This document shows, piece by piece, positions 1 to 42,995 of a stretch of DNA of 64,000 nucleotides. This DNA comes from Larus michahellis. Its lineage: Eukaryota; Chordata; Aves; Charadriiformes; Laridae. The stretch is from positions 248,001 to 312,000 of the forward strand of contig NC_133899.1 of NCBI RefSeq assembly GCF_964199755.1, read 5' to 3'. A program made the translations under genes and the position numbers. Under the pieces are notes generated by a model. It did no database searches. It worked only from the letters and a program-made list of their open reading frames with translations, and was not told where the DNA came from. Position 1 is the stretch's first letter. Every line of letters starts with the position of its first letter.

Positions 1-764
1 TATTGATGGAAAGAAAGAAAATTCAAGTGTAAGGTCTTCATTTCCAAGTACAGCACCAAAGCAATTTTATCAGCTCCCACCGGCACCCCTTTTCCTGCAC
101 TGTCCCAGGTTCGCAGATGAACTCCCAAGGCCCAACTTGCTCTTGGTATGTATCGCATAACTAAGAGGTGGGTGTATACAATAATGCACTGAATAGGCTC
201 ATAAGAAGCCTCCAGCCCCTTCAGACATAGGGGATACAAGAAGAAAGAAGCAGGGCAGCCTGACATTCCCCAGGTCCCCAGTCTGAGCCCCATATGAAAG
301 TGCCTGAAGGAATCCAGCTAGTAATGAATGACAACACACCTTGCCCACCCCAAGGAAAAAAAGACAGCAGAAAGAAGGGGCAGCTGTTCACTTGCTGCAG
401 AGAGAAGAAAAGTTTCCCTGCTAGAAATTCCAGACTTCTCTTCCAACCAGGCTGTGTTTCTTTGCTGGGGGGGAGGGGGAGGAAGGGAGGGGAGAAGGGA
501 ATGTTGCTTCTGGCTGTGAATGCATGTGTGAGGGAGTGCACAGTAGCCTCCACAAGCCGCCAGCCTCATCAGCGGAGGAGAGGAGATTAGTCTTAACAGA
601 TATGCTTCAAAGTCAGCAATCACTTCAGGAAAATTCCTCCTCATCAGCAGGTCTCATCTGTTCCCCATGCCCATGGTGCAGTTTGGGGGATTGCCAAGGA
701 TCACAACCTTCTTCCCAGAGTTCTTTTGATTGGGTGGGGTGAGATTAAGAATGGTGCCAGAGCC
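1..764 (-). other. AP1G1: AP1G1 3'UTR (partial, runs off the window)
   Basis: This stretch follows the AP1G1 stop codon in the minus-strand transcript. No AATAAA (TTTATT on the plus strand) is visible here, so the poly(A) site lies beyond the left edge. The ORFs readable here are short and unrelated to any family I know. The most distinctive part is a pyrimidine-rich tract in the mRNA sense at 467-499. Mammalian AP1G1 also has a long 3'UTR, which fits. Confidence 0.8.
467..499. repeat. G-rich (plus) / C-rich (AP1G1 mRNA) tract
   Basis: A run of seven G is followed by further G runs of 3 to 5 separated by single A or AA. It could fold as a G-quadruplex on the plus strand. In the AP1G1 mRNA it reads as a CU-rich stretch of the kind poly(C)-binding or polypyrimidine-tract proteins bind. 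Function is inference. Confidence 0.6.
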
Positions 765-31982
<31,218 letters not shown>

Positions 31983-33889
31983 TTACCCTACAATTATGTA
32001 AGTAGAGGAATTAAGAAAATACAGACTGCTTCAGTAGCATGGCTAAAAGGAAACTTTCAAACCAGCGGAATTCATTGTACGTCACCTTTGCTTTTCCACA
32101 ACATCAGAAACACCTGTTGCAGAGTCTCTGGAGTTTTCAGATGCTGAAGTGCAAGTCTCAAAGGAGCACATATAAAATCATTTTTGCAAATATTATTTGG
32201 CCAAACTGGAAGGCTATTTTCACCAGTGCAACGAAATATAAATCCTCAAAATAAAAGGACAACTCCCCAGCGCTCATACAGGAAGTCAGCCAGAAGCATA
32301 AAGGTTTCAAAGCTTTTAAAATAAAACATAGTTTAATTCTACCTCTTCCCTACCTTAAGAGAGCAAAATACTTTTTTAAAATCCTGCAAAAAGCCTCTGA
32401 TGAACAGCTTGCTTGGGAAATTTCAGAATGAGCAACTTAGAACTATTAAAAAAAATAAAAAGGAAAACAACTAAAGTAAACTAAAAACATGGATTTAAAT
32501 GGCATGTAGAATTAAGGTAACTGGGCAAGAGTCAATTACTGTAAGCTGGAGTTCCAATATAGCACATACTCGTTGTTTCCTAGCTGTTGTCTGGGTGGTT
32601 TGCTTTACGCTGCAGTAATTTACTCTGAGTGAAAAGGGACACAGACTGTGTGCTGTCACTGGAGACTTGTTCACTTGCTGCTAATGGCACCCTAGTACAT
32701 ACCCCAAATGCTTGTTTGCATAAGCCTAGCCTTAGAGTCTGCCTTCAGAGCTGAAAATCTGAATAAAACTTAAAGCACAAGGCTTGTCTACTTAGGAAGT
32801 TATTCTGCAATAAGTAAGGACACAAACCCCTCCCGAATTCTAATATCACCTAACATCATCCAGCCATTGAACAAAATGAATAGCCTATATTTACAAATGC
32901 CCTTGCTTGCATTAATAAATAATCAGCAAGCCACACTGTAAAGATTATTTTTCCTCCTCACACCACACCCACAGGAAAACAAGCAGAAACCAGCATTTCG
33001 GAAAGCAATGAACTAAAGAATAAGAATCATAATGAGATGACAGCCGAATTATGAGGCTACCTCCTGTTTCCACCTAACTGTGTAGCACACCAACAGGCAG
33101 TTACTACAGACACAGTCCAATCTGAACTACTTCCTAAGAGCAATTTTATCTCACGTGCACTTCCTGCCCGATAAGCACAGAACAATTCAGAACTGCTCTG
33201 ATAGAGGGCAACATGAAGGGTAAAAGACAAAATGATTTATTTTCCAGCATTCAGAACCTCCATCCTTGTGCTGCAACCCCATACACAGCCTTTTTTAAAA
33301 AACATATTAAATCATTATGTTTTTGTAAAAATATACCTTTGAATTCTTCTCATTAAAAAAACGTTTTGCACCCATCTCTCATAGATCACTTCACATGCTT
33401 ATTCCTTGGGGTTCCAGCTCCTTTCCTGTGCGCATACTCATAGCATTTCAGTGCATAGTAATTCCCATGCAATGTGTCCCCCCCGGGGAACAAGAAAGCA
33501 TTCTCTTACTACCGAGAAATTCTTACATCAGGTATTTGATTTCCGCCTTCTGCAACTCTAAGATTCTTTTGCATGCTAACACACTGCAAATCTCATCTCA
33601 TTTTTAAGTTTCAGATATTTCAAGTTAAGTGCAAGCTGTAGATATTGCAAGTGCCATGGAACTCTGGACATGAGAACACTTAAATTCAGAAACATTCCGC
33701 AACAGATTAACATTTACCTATTATAACGTTGATAGACCTTTAATGCGATATACCTTGGCTAATACCTGCTGATTTTCTGTTAAGCATGACTGTTCACATG
33801 ACACAATACTCCCAAACAATTTAAATAATATGGTGAGAGCATCCTCACTAGAACATTGCAAGATCAAATACCTCTGATCAACAACAGCA

Positions 33890-35250
33890 GCCATGCCAGG
33901 TGAGGCATAAAACTGATCTAATCCAGCAGCCTGCCTCAGGATGGGAAGTAGTAGAGAAAGCACATCTCCTCAATACAGTCCCTGCTTCCAACTGCAACTT
34001 AAGAGACTTCCTGAACCACAGAGATTATCTTTCTGCACAGCACCTCCCTGCAGATCTATGGATTTATCTAATCACTTTTTGAAAGCATCCAACCTTTTTC
34101 CCATTCCTACCCACGGTAATAATTTGCACAGTTTAACTATAAATTCCATGAAAAATTATCCTTTGCTTTAAACCTGCTGTCTGACCAAGTAAGGGATACT
34201 AAACGAAATTCTTACACCTTGATAAAGTAAGTACTCATCACCTATTAATTGATTTTATGTCATTTATGATTTCACAGTCTTTCATTGTATCTATACCTCA
34301 GCCACCTCCCTTTCTAGGCAGCGGAGTCCTACTCTAATCTCTTCCTGTATGGAGCCATTGCACAATTCCTTCATATCAGCACCTCTTAGAATTCTACTTG
34401 GGTTTGTTTTTTTTTTTAAACAAAGAGTAGACCTATAAAAAGCATTCAGGCAGTGGGAGCACCAAGAGTTTACACAGATTTTTTTATTCTTTGCACTTAG
34501 AAAGTTAAAAACGTTTAAACTCACTTTGCCTGTTTGGCTACTGCCGAGCTGACATTTTTAATAAAGATCCTACAGACAGCTCTAAGACCTCCGGCTTGAG
34601 TGACAACTTATTTAGAGCCTTTCACTGTGTATTTACCTTCATAGTAATTTCTTTTCAGCATAGGCATTGCTTTGCATTTATTGACAACAAATTTGTTTTA
34701 CCATCTTATAGCATACTTCTTTAGCATCACAAAATCCTTCCACAGCTTTACGGTGAAACTGTCACCTCACTATTCACCCTTCTCCTCCTGATCGCTTTAC
34801 AAACACACTTAATGGCACAGTTTCACAGAGTGCCTCTCAATGACCTCTTTCTATTATGAAAGCAGACAAATGTTCTATCATTGTCTGGTCACTTTTCTTT
34901 CCTCCTTAGATAGTTATTCATTCACAATAAGACCTCCCTTGAAGAGATGCACTATAAGGCAGTAAAAACCTTTGCTTAGAGGCTCTGTCAACATTTCTGA
35001 CAAATCCAACAATTTTATGATCCAGACGACCTTTATCCATTTACTAAGAACTTGTCAAGAAACATGCAGTTACTGGGTCCTCTCCTGGAGCTCTTTCGAA
35101 AACTAGAATCACACAAACTACCACCTACTCGTTGTAAATAAAGTGTTGATTAAGACAGTGACAATCAGATTTACAAGTTGAACAATTCTGAGTTCCTTCA
35201 GAGATACAGGTGACCTTCACCTTCCATTGGCAATTTATTACTAATATTAC
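33890..35250 (-). mobile_element. Decayed CR1/L3-clade LINE (reverse transcriptase plus 3'UTR), interrupted
   Basis: The strand is set by the stretch around 34670-34715. Its complement matches the CR1/L3 reverse-transcriptase segment coding WQMKFNVDKCK. Segments near 34768-34790 (cacctcactattcaccctt), 34970-35010 and 35070-35115 (tcctctcctggagctctttc) also follow old amniote CR1/L3 consensus sequence. The left part (33895-34190) follows its 3' region. The segment that should code the catalytic F-A-D-D box appears deleted. No frame is open. It is a fossil far older than the CR1 copies at 22430 and 51590. Confidence 0.75.
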
Positions 35251-38200
35251 CTATTTGCTCCCAGAGTTGTTCTTGTGACATTTCAGTTTGAGAGTATACC
35301 TCTCAGATTTCAACATCAGAATCCCAGTAGGTTTTGCCATGTAAAGCATTGATGCAAATAACGTGGAAATTTTTTTTATATGAATTTGTTTTCTTTACAC
35401 ATTGGTTATCAGCCAGACTTGAGCATATGTCTCTGCTATGTATCCCATTCCTCCTATACTGGGCAACAAAACAGGACACTTACCCAGGCACATGGTCTTT
35501 AGGTGTCACCAGACCATTTAAAAAAAAAAATACATAAAAAAAGGCATATCATCCCTGCTGAGGTCTTGAGAAAATGAATTATGAATGCCATTTGAGAAGA
35601 AGAATAAGGACAGAAAAACAGATCAAGAAATTTGCTTAGCAACTTAACACAAAAAAACTTCAAACAAATATTAAGCAGTTCTTCATTTTTACTGTCTCTC
35701 TCAGACACTTTGTCACATTTGAAAGACATAGTCAGACATGGCTTCCCACTACTCCTACTAGAGGGATCTGCAGAATACATATACCCGAAGAGCCACGCGT
35801 TGCCCGCAAAAACCTTAATTGCAGTTCTTAGATCACTGCCTACATCAGGCGATAAGCATCAAGATGGTATGGACACAAAGGTCTACTGAGTAAATTACTA
35901 CAAAATTGGGAGAAGCCAAGCCAGCAGGAACTGCTGGGGCAGATACTACCACTTAAATAAAAAAAAAAATACAGCTGCATGTGCAGCTCAAACATCTGAA
36001 CAAAGGAGCTGGGGATGCCTGAGCAGTTATTTTTCACATCCTGCCTGCTAATCTCTCCCAGAGTTCTAAGATTAGACACTTGCACATCAATTTTCTAGGA
36101 TTCTGATAGGTCACAGAACAATAGGAAACAAAGACTTTGACGCATACACTCTGCCAAGCAATCCATGGCTGGAGACTAGACTCACTGAGTACAAGTCATA
36201 ATAGCAAGATCGGCACAAGGTCTCATGTCCTCCATGGCACTCTAGGAAGCTGCAGCATAATAAAAGGCACGAAGAACGGAAAAGGGCTTCAGCAAGCCCT
36301 GGAATATAATTTATTGGCAGGTATTTATGATTTTCCTGATCCTATAAACAAAGTATGGACAACACGGAGCATAACCATAGAACGGCTCTGTCAAGGCGAG
36401 ATAGTTACGGTATCAAAATCTTACCAGGACTTGATACATGACCATACAGACTTCACTGAGGGGGGCAATTAGGGCTATACAGCAATAAACACATTAATAA
36501 TGAGAGTTAAAACAAAACGAATACTAAAGAATTACAAAAGCAAATATAAATAGGATTAAACAATTTAGAGCTCAGAAGAATTAAAACACTTAAGTGATCA
36601 TCTAATTTTGACTACATAATTTGTCTAGACAGAATCTTGAAATTCACACTATGAACCATGTGGAAGATTAAGAAAAGTCAGCTTCAAATGACAACTACAA
36701 AGCTATCAAATACCAAACTGCCCTGAAAAATTAATTTTTACAGACTTCTCTATATTACAGAAACGCATTTCATTGCGCAACATGACTAACAGAGACAGGA
36801 CAACCATATCATCTAGTAATAGCAGACCTGAAGTTTAACTTTAGCTGGCTAAATGCTGCTTAGAACTTCCTTCAAAGTAGCAGGTCCTGTTCTTCAGGAT
36901 CAGTTAACATTTTTCACCAGTACAGGCATATGTTTTTATTCTTTGCACATTAACATAAATGACAAGGCAATTTTTAAAAGTAGTTACCTCTTGCCTCATT
37001 TAGTTTACAGCAGCAGTTTTGCTCTGCCATTTCTTTGCTACCTACAAGCTCTGGAAATCAGGCATGATCCCCAAATACCTGAAAAAAGCCTACCAGTTAA
37101 TATTTACAATGTATGAATGCAGAATTCTTCCACCTCATAAAGTCTGTTTCCCCCTCCTCATTTTGAAGGCCTTGCTTGTTACAGTAACCTACTATGAAGA
37201 TCAAAGCTTCTGAAAGAGTTAGGTATCAACCTAACTCAGATTAGTTCCAATGGTATAGGTTGCTGATGTCTAACTTCCTTTAAAAACAGAATCCCAGCTT
37301 TTTTCCTAGTCTCTGGATTGCATGAAAGGTATTAGCTCAGTGACTCTCCTCCCTCGGCTATTCAGGAATTCTTCCCCTGAACCAATAAAAAAAGGCATTC
37401 TTTCTTTATGCAACTCATTCCTAGTAAACTACTCAAAAGTGAAAAAATAATTAATCAAGAAAACAAAAATCATAATGTATTAAAATAATTTTGCTTTCAT
37501 CTAAATTATGCTTTTAAACCACTATTTTCTTCCCTATTATAATCTTTTACTAGTTAAGCTTGTCATGTTTCAAAGCGAAAACTATTTAGGTACAGAACCT
37601 TTATAAAAATCTCTTAGAATGCAATCACGTTCAAATATGATTTTTCACCAAATAACCTTTTATATTTACAAGAAGCACCTAATATTTCCAAATGCCACAT
37701 ATAAAATTCTCAAACGCCTCAGCCAAGCTATATTCCTCTATCAGGAATTGCAGTGTAAAGACAAAAGGACTTGCTGTCCTTAAACATGTAACTGACTTGA
37801 GATCCTTCCCTCTAGAAACTATTCAGAAACATTAGCTTATGTTAAAAGAAAGAATAAACTAAACCTACTCTTTCAATGTATTAATGAAACAATTTTTTTA
37901 AAAAGAGTTGCTTAATAACTTGTTTAGGACAAATTATGGGACATATTTTAAAATTCAGTTATTATTTAGCCTTGAATTCTAGAAACATTAAGACATAAAA
38001 CCCTCAAAGCTCACTGAATCATGCATAGACAGGCTTTACTGTTTGGGGAAACTGCCTGAATTTTCAATTCAAGTAAGGTACATACCCAGTTATAGCTTTT
38101 CCCGTAAGCAGTATTTCTGAACTCAGTTCATCCTAGAAAGCAACCCAAGACTGAAGAAGCGTACATCTTCAAATACATCTGAAATACACAACTTAAGTTG

Positions 38201-40481
38201 CTCCACCCCAACACACGCAGAAGTAATCACATTCCTCAAGCAAAAACCAGCTTTTGGGAACTTACATAATTAAAGCCTGACCCACCTCCCAACTGAAACG
38301 AGCAGCAGAACTCCCCCACTTGCTTCAGTGTAACTGAATCAAGTCTCCTGTACACAGAAGCAGAAGATATGTCTGGACTACACGAAGGGAATAACTGCAA
38401 TGGTTAAATACAAAATGCTGATGACCTCAACTCCATACTACTATCAGTGAGCTTCATACTTCTGACAGATACTTAGAAGAAGAGAAAAAGAACATATTGG
38501 CAGTAAAAACAGAAACATACGCTACAAATAGAGATGAAGCTGTGAACAAAAGCAGAGATACTGGTATATAGTCTAATATTATCAATATTTATACAGCAAA
38601 CAGTAAACACCTAATCAAGGAGCACCATCATCACCAAGAAGGGCAAAGGCAAAACAAAAGAGTTGAGAGAAAAAGCAACCCACCATACAACATTCCAAAT
38701 GGAAAAATAATCTCCCTTAAGAAAGTTATTTAATACAATAGAGAAATAGAAAGTAGAAAGCAGGTAACATCAGAAAATCAAAAAGAAATTAAGGCAGCAG
38801 GAGGCTTCAAAATACAAGATGATAATAAAAGACATCAGTGTTACACTCTGCGTTATACAAAGACAGCACGAGGAGAGGGAAGGTCAAGTAAGGAAAAAAA
38901 ATAATGCCTCAAAACAAGAGCTAAAAAATAGAAGAAGTGATGGTCCCATTTCCAGTTACATTCAAAAAAACAAGAAATACAGCACAAGTGCATTCAAGAA
39001 GCAAGCCACCATGCTGCTCAGAAGCTGAGAGGTGGACCAGAGACAGGACAGTGACAGAGATGTTACACTGTTCTTCTTAAAGACCTTTGGTTTGAACAGA
39101 TCCTACGAGCTACCCAAACTGAACGCAGCCCGACCTCTCTTCTCTTTGCTTCCTGTGGCTACAGCCCAACAACAGAATTTAGTGAGACCAGGTAAGCACT
39201 TACGATGAGGTTCCCATTCCTGTACAACAGTACAAACACACCAAGCCAAACAACTCCTGAACTGGCTTCAAAAGATGCACTGAGCTTTCAACCATTACAA
39301 TTAACCTTAACATCTGCCAAAGAAGAAAATAAATATTTCCCTTTTTTTAGAAGCTAACAAATGAAGCACTGGAAGAAGAGTTAGCACATCTACACAGCTG
39401 AGCAGCATGACAGATGAGATCAGAATTCCAGATTTCCTAGCTTCTGTTTCTGTACTTCAATCACCGCTGACCTACATTACCTTTGTATTTCTCACCTGCT
39501 TCTAGTTTCACAACTATTTTGATCTGTAAGGTAATCTGGTTATTTTACTTACTGTTCACTTTCCTGCAGAGTTAAAATAACAATAATTAAAAAAAAAGAG
39601 TTACTACTTTGTGACAAAAAAACCCCACACTTTTCTTTAGCATGGTTAATGCCAGATGAAAGACAAGATGCCACATTTTTACAGTCATTAATATAAACTT
39701 CACAATATACCAGGTAACTTCAGCTGTGCCCTAGGAAATTCTAATCTTAGATTTTACCTATAGCATCTCTGCCAAACAGCAGATAAAGGCTAACACTACT
39801 ACAAGTGATATTAGGGATTCGTTTGTACTCACGTTACTGTAAGTCTGTTTTTCGAGTTACAGCATCATCATATATTAACTTATTAACTCCAAAACTCTCA
39901 TCCAACAAAGTAATACTGCTACCAAGGCAGACCAGACCCTTTTCCTCAGAGAATAGCTGAGTATCATCTAGAACAAATTAACATCACTTTCTGTCAGAAG
40001 AGCTTGCCCTGTTATTAAAAAATATAAATAAATTAAACAACCCATCTCCTGAAGTCTTATGCATTGCCAACTCAAAACTAAAAAAAATATTCACACTAGA
40101 GGCACAGGAAGCTCTAATGAATGAGTGCCATTAACTTTAGAAGCAGTTAAGATTTTTATGAGCCCTTACAGTTTGAAAGGCAACTTTCCAAATCTGAACT
40201 GCATTAACCAGTGCAGTTTGTCTGCATGCCTAAGAACAGACAACATCAGTTCCTTTGCTGCTGTTCACAACCTTTTTATACTATTGCCTGACAAACTTAC
40301 TAATCCCATTTTAGTTTACAGCTATGCCAACGCAAAAAGAATCAGAACATTTTTGTATCCCTTGCTCTCTTGCCAGGACACTGCAACAAAGGTATTGCAG
40401 GATGAGTCCATTCCCATCGTACCATCTTTAGGAAAAAAAAAAAAAATCAGACCAGCAGACACAGGAACAACAGCAAAAAAA

Positions 40482-40513
40482 ATAAAAAAAAAGATAATCC
40501 TCTTTTTTTTTAT
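40482..40513. repeat. Perfect 13-bp inverted repeat (A/T hairpin)
   Basis: ATAAAAAAAAAGA at 40482-40494 and its exact complement at 40501-40513 are separated by the six bases TAATCC. It may extrude as a hairpin or fold in AP1G1 pre-mRNA; it is close to low-complexity sequence. Confidence 0.85.
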
Positions 40514-42122
40514 CAAAAAAGGAGGAAATCTGAGAGTTATCTTACACACTGAAGACAGAAAAGCTGGATTCCTTCACAAAACAATTACCCCAGACTTCCT
40601 TTCCACTTCTCAACTCACGGGAATTTAACTACTTCCCCTCCTTCTCCCACCATGGAAGAATCAAGGGGTTCACACTGAAGCCCTCAGAAAAAAACACAAA
40701 ATCTCTTGCCTTCATTGAGCTGTCAGGCACCCAGTAAAGTTTTCAAATCCTGTGCCAAATACCAGAGTGCTCATGAGCAGGCAAAAGAAAGAATTTGGCA
40801 ATAGAACAGGGCATACAAATAAATAAAGGGAAAAAATAACAAGTGTAGTTTAGAGAAGTGGGGGGAGCACAGACAAACAAAAATCAGCTGTACGCTATCA
40901 CACAGAACTGAAACAGGAAAAAGAAAACAACACAAAAAAACTCTGCCATTTTAAATGTAAGCTGCTAGTAGTACTATGCAGGGGAACATACAGATATGTT
41001 TTACTTTCTTTAAGCAAATATGGGCCAAACACGCCTTCTGGTCACGCATATGAAATGCCACCCTTACGAAGGTGTTCCACTGGGACTCCATACTGTTTCA
41101 CTAACATTTCAAGCATTAGAAATCAAAATACATCACTAAGCATTTTCAAGCACCGTCTACAATGTAATAAAACACACAGCTGTTCTACCTGCAAACTTTA
41201 AAAGCAATGCCTACTAGAAAGAAACTTACAATTTGTCTTGTAGCGTTTGATAGGAGAGAGAGAACTCAACCAACCTTGAAGAAGGGACTTGAAACTGTCT
41301 TTACAGATCAATTCTTAAACAGTAGGCTACCACCAACACAAACCCGCACTTGCAGTTCATTGCAAACGCCTCTGACCAGAGATCACAGATTTTTGCTTCC
41401 ATTAAAATTCATGCAACCATAAAGCAACACGCAAACACTGTAAGTACCAGAGACACGCTAGCTGTAACGCTCTGAGCGGTTGTGCAGCACCAGCTAATGA
41501 AAAACCCAAGGAAGGATGGGTGCAAACGCCCAGGCGCGTTCTTAGACACCCAGGGCCTCCAGCACGGACAGAGTCACACCACATTTCGTGCTGAGGGAAC
41601 TTCTGCAGTTCTGCGCGTTGCACTCCACGAAACGCTGGGCGAGTCCCAGTAACCGGGGCGAGGGGAGCAGAGAGGACCCTGCCAGCAACGCCTCTCCGGC
41701 GGGTAAAAGCCGAAGCAGACAGAAAGCGCTGCCCTGTGCCTGGGGAGGCGGCAGGCCGGTCCCGGGAGCGCGGGGCAGAGTCCGGGACGGGCCCGGGCCG
41801 CCGGGCGAAGGCCGTGGCACAGGCCGCGGCCGGGGACCGAAGGCGGCCGGCGGCCCGTGGCAAGTCGCCCCGGCGAAGGCCGCGGGAGGGCACCGGGCAG
41901 ACTCCGCCGGCAGAGAAACCAGCGCCTGGCGCTACGGCACGGCCGCAGCCCGGCCGCGGGCAGAGGCAGCGAAGGCAAACGGAGGGCCCCGGGCCTGCGG
42001 GACCCCGCGGGCCCCGGCAGCGAAGACCCGGCCTGGCCGACGGCGTGGGGAAGGGAGCGGGGGAGAGGCGAAGGCCCGGGGCGGAAGCGGGCTGGGGCGG
42101 CGAGCGCCGCGGCCCCACTCAC

Positions 42123-42300
42123 CGGGCCGGTCCCTGCAGCGGAGGAAGCGGCAGCGGCAGGAGCCAGGCATTCAAAATGGCGGCGGCGCGGCCGCAGCAC
42201 CGATACTGCAGGCGGAGGGATCCGCGCGCCGGCCGGCCCGCTCCCCTCGGCCTCCCGGCCTCCGCCGGCCGCGGGCAGGAGGCAGAGCCGCGGCGGCCTC
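42123..42300 (-). other. AP1G1: AP1G1 noncoding exon 1 (5'UTR), upstream end uncertain
   Basis: The donor is CCCG|GTGAGT at 42123/42122 on the minus strand. The exon extends rightward to an unknown start; a YY1-type motif (42174-42184) of the kind found just downstream of many start sites lies inside it. The first coding exon has only three 5'UTR bases, so such an upstream exon is required. Confidence 0.75.
42174..42184 (+). promoter_or_regulatory. YY1 motif
   Basis: AAAATGGCGGC matches the YY1 consensus. In many CpG-island genes such a motif sits just inside the transcript. Here it is in the AP1G1 first exon. Confidence 0.7.
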
Positions 42301-42441
42301 AGCGGGGACAGCAGCGAGACGGCGCGGCACCAGCGGCGGCGCGGCGGGAAAGGGCTGCTCGCACTACTTTTCCCCGGCGGAAGCACCCGCAGGGCCGGGC
42401 CTCGGCAAGGAGCGGTGCGTCTGCACCGTGGCAGTCACTGA

Positions 42442-42449
42442 TGACGTCA
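42442..42449. promoter_or_regulatory. Full palindromic CRE (TGACGTCA)
   Basis: The perfect 8-bp CREB/ATF site lies in tgatgacgtcacgcg, between the two divergent start regions. It could serve either gene. Confidence 0.75.
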
Positions 42450-42795
42450 CGCGCGGGGCGGTCCCCCGCCGCCAGCGCTCCCCCGTGGCGAGGCCGGGCG
42501 GGTCGCGCCGCCCGCAACCAGGGTTCCGCCGGGCGGGGCGGCCGGCGGCTGGGCCCGGGCGGCGGCGGTGGTAGGGCGGCCCGCCCCGCCGGTTTCTTGC
42601 GCGGAGCGGTGACCCCGGGGGACCGCGTCGTGGCACCCTGACAGCAGAGGCGCAGCGCCGCGCCTTCACGGCAGCGGCGGGCACGGCGCCGGGCTGCCGA
42701 TGTCGAAATCGTGTCTGGGAGGGTGGTTACTCGCCGCGGCGGGACGGGCCGTGCCCCGGCGGCAGCGCCCGGGTACCGGCGCGCTGGGCGCGGCT

Positions 42796-42811
42796 GGTTG
42801 CCACGACAACC
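42796..42811. promoter_or_regulatory. RFX X-box-like inverted repeat
   Basis: GGTTGCCACGACAACC is an imperfect palindrome close to the RFX X-box GTTGCC..GGCAAC. It lies about 150 bp before the ATXN1L first exon. Confidence 0.5.
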
Positions 42812-42867
42812 GGCGCGGCGGGCGCCCTCTCCCCCGTCTTCCCCGACGTCAGCCCCGACGGGTGAGG

Positions 42868-42875
42868 CACTTCCG
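42868..42875 (-). promoter_or_regulatory. ETS-family motif
   Basis: CACTTCCG (complement CGGAAGTG) is a strong GABPA/ELK-type site. It is followed at once by a GC box (gggggcggcg), typical of TATA-less promoters, and sits at the likely ATXN1L start. Confidence 0.6.
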
Positions 42876-42879
42876 CCGC

Positions 42880-42995
42880 GCGGGGGCGGCGCGTCATCGC
42901 CGTGCGCCGCGGCGCGGGGAGGGGTCGGGCCGGAGGCGGCCGCGGGCGGCGCCGGGGCCGATGGGGGTCGCGGAGGAGGAGCTGGGCGATGGCGG
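42880..42995 (+). other. ATXN1L: ATXN1L noncoding exon 1, 5' end uncertain
   Basis: The donor is GGCGG|GTGAGC with the exon ending at 42995. It contains ATGs at 42961 and 42989, both opening short upstream ORFs after splicing. The start of the exon is inferred from promoter motifs. Confidence 0.65.

Noticed and set aside
221-644. ORFs on both strands near the left edge
   Set aside because: They lie in the AP1G1 3'UTR around the G/C-rich tract and have no recognisable domain.
38610-38640. catcatcacc as a box C (GTGATGA) of another snoRNA
   Set aside because: No D box within about 100 bases on the correct side and no rRNA-complementary stretch.
39865-39885. gcatcatcatat as another box C (ATGATGA)
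   Set aside because: No CTGA box within 60 to 100 bases on the proper side.
40125-40628. 167-codon plus-strand ORF
   Set aside because: Intronic in AP1G1, passes through A/T low-complexity runs (poly-Lys, poly-Phe), no family resemblance, no splice or promoter support.
41402-42641. Long ORFs of 190 to 330 codons on both strands
   Set aside because: They lie in the CpG island over AP1G1 exon/intron 1. GC-rich DNA lacks stop codons by chance; the products are Arg/Pro/Ala-rich with no domain, and several overlap each other on both strands.
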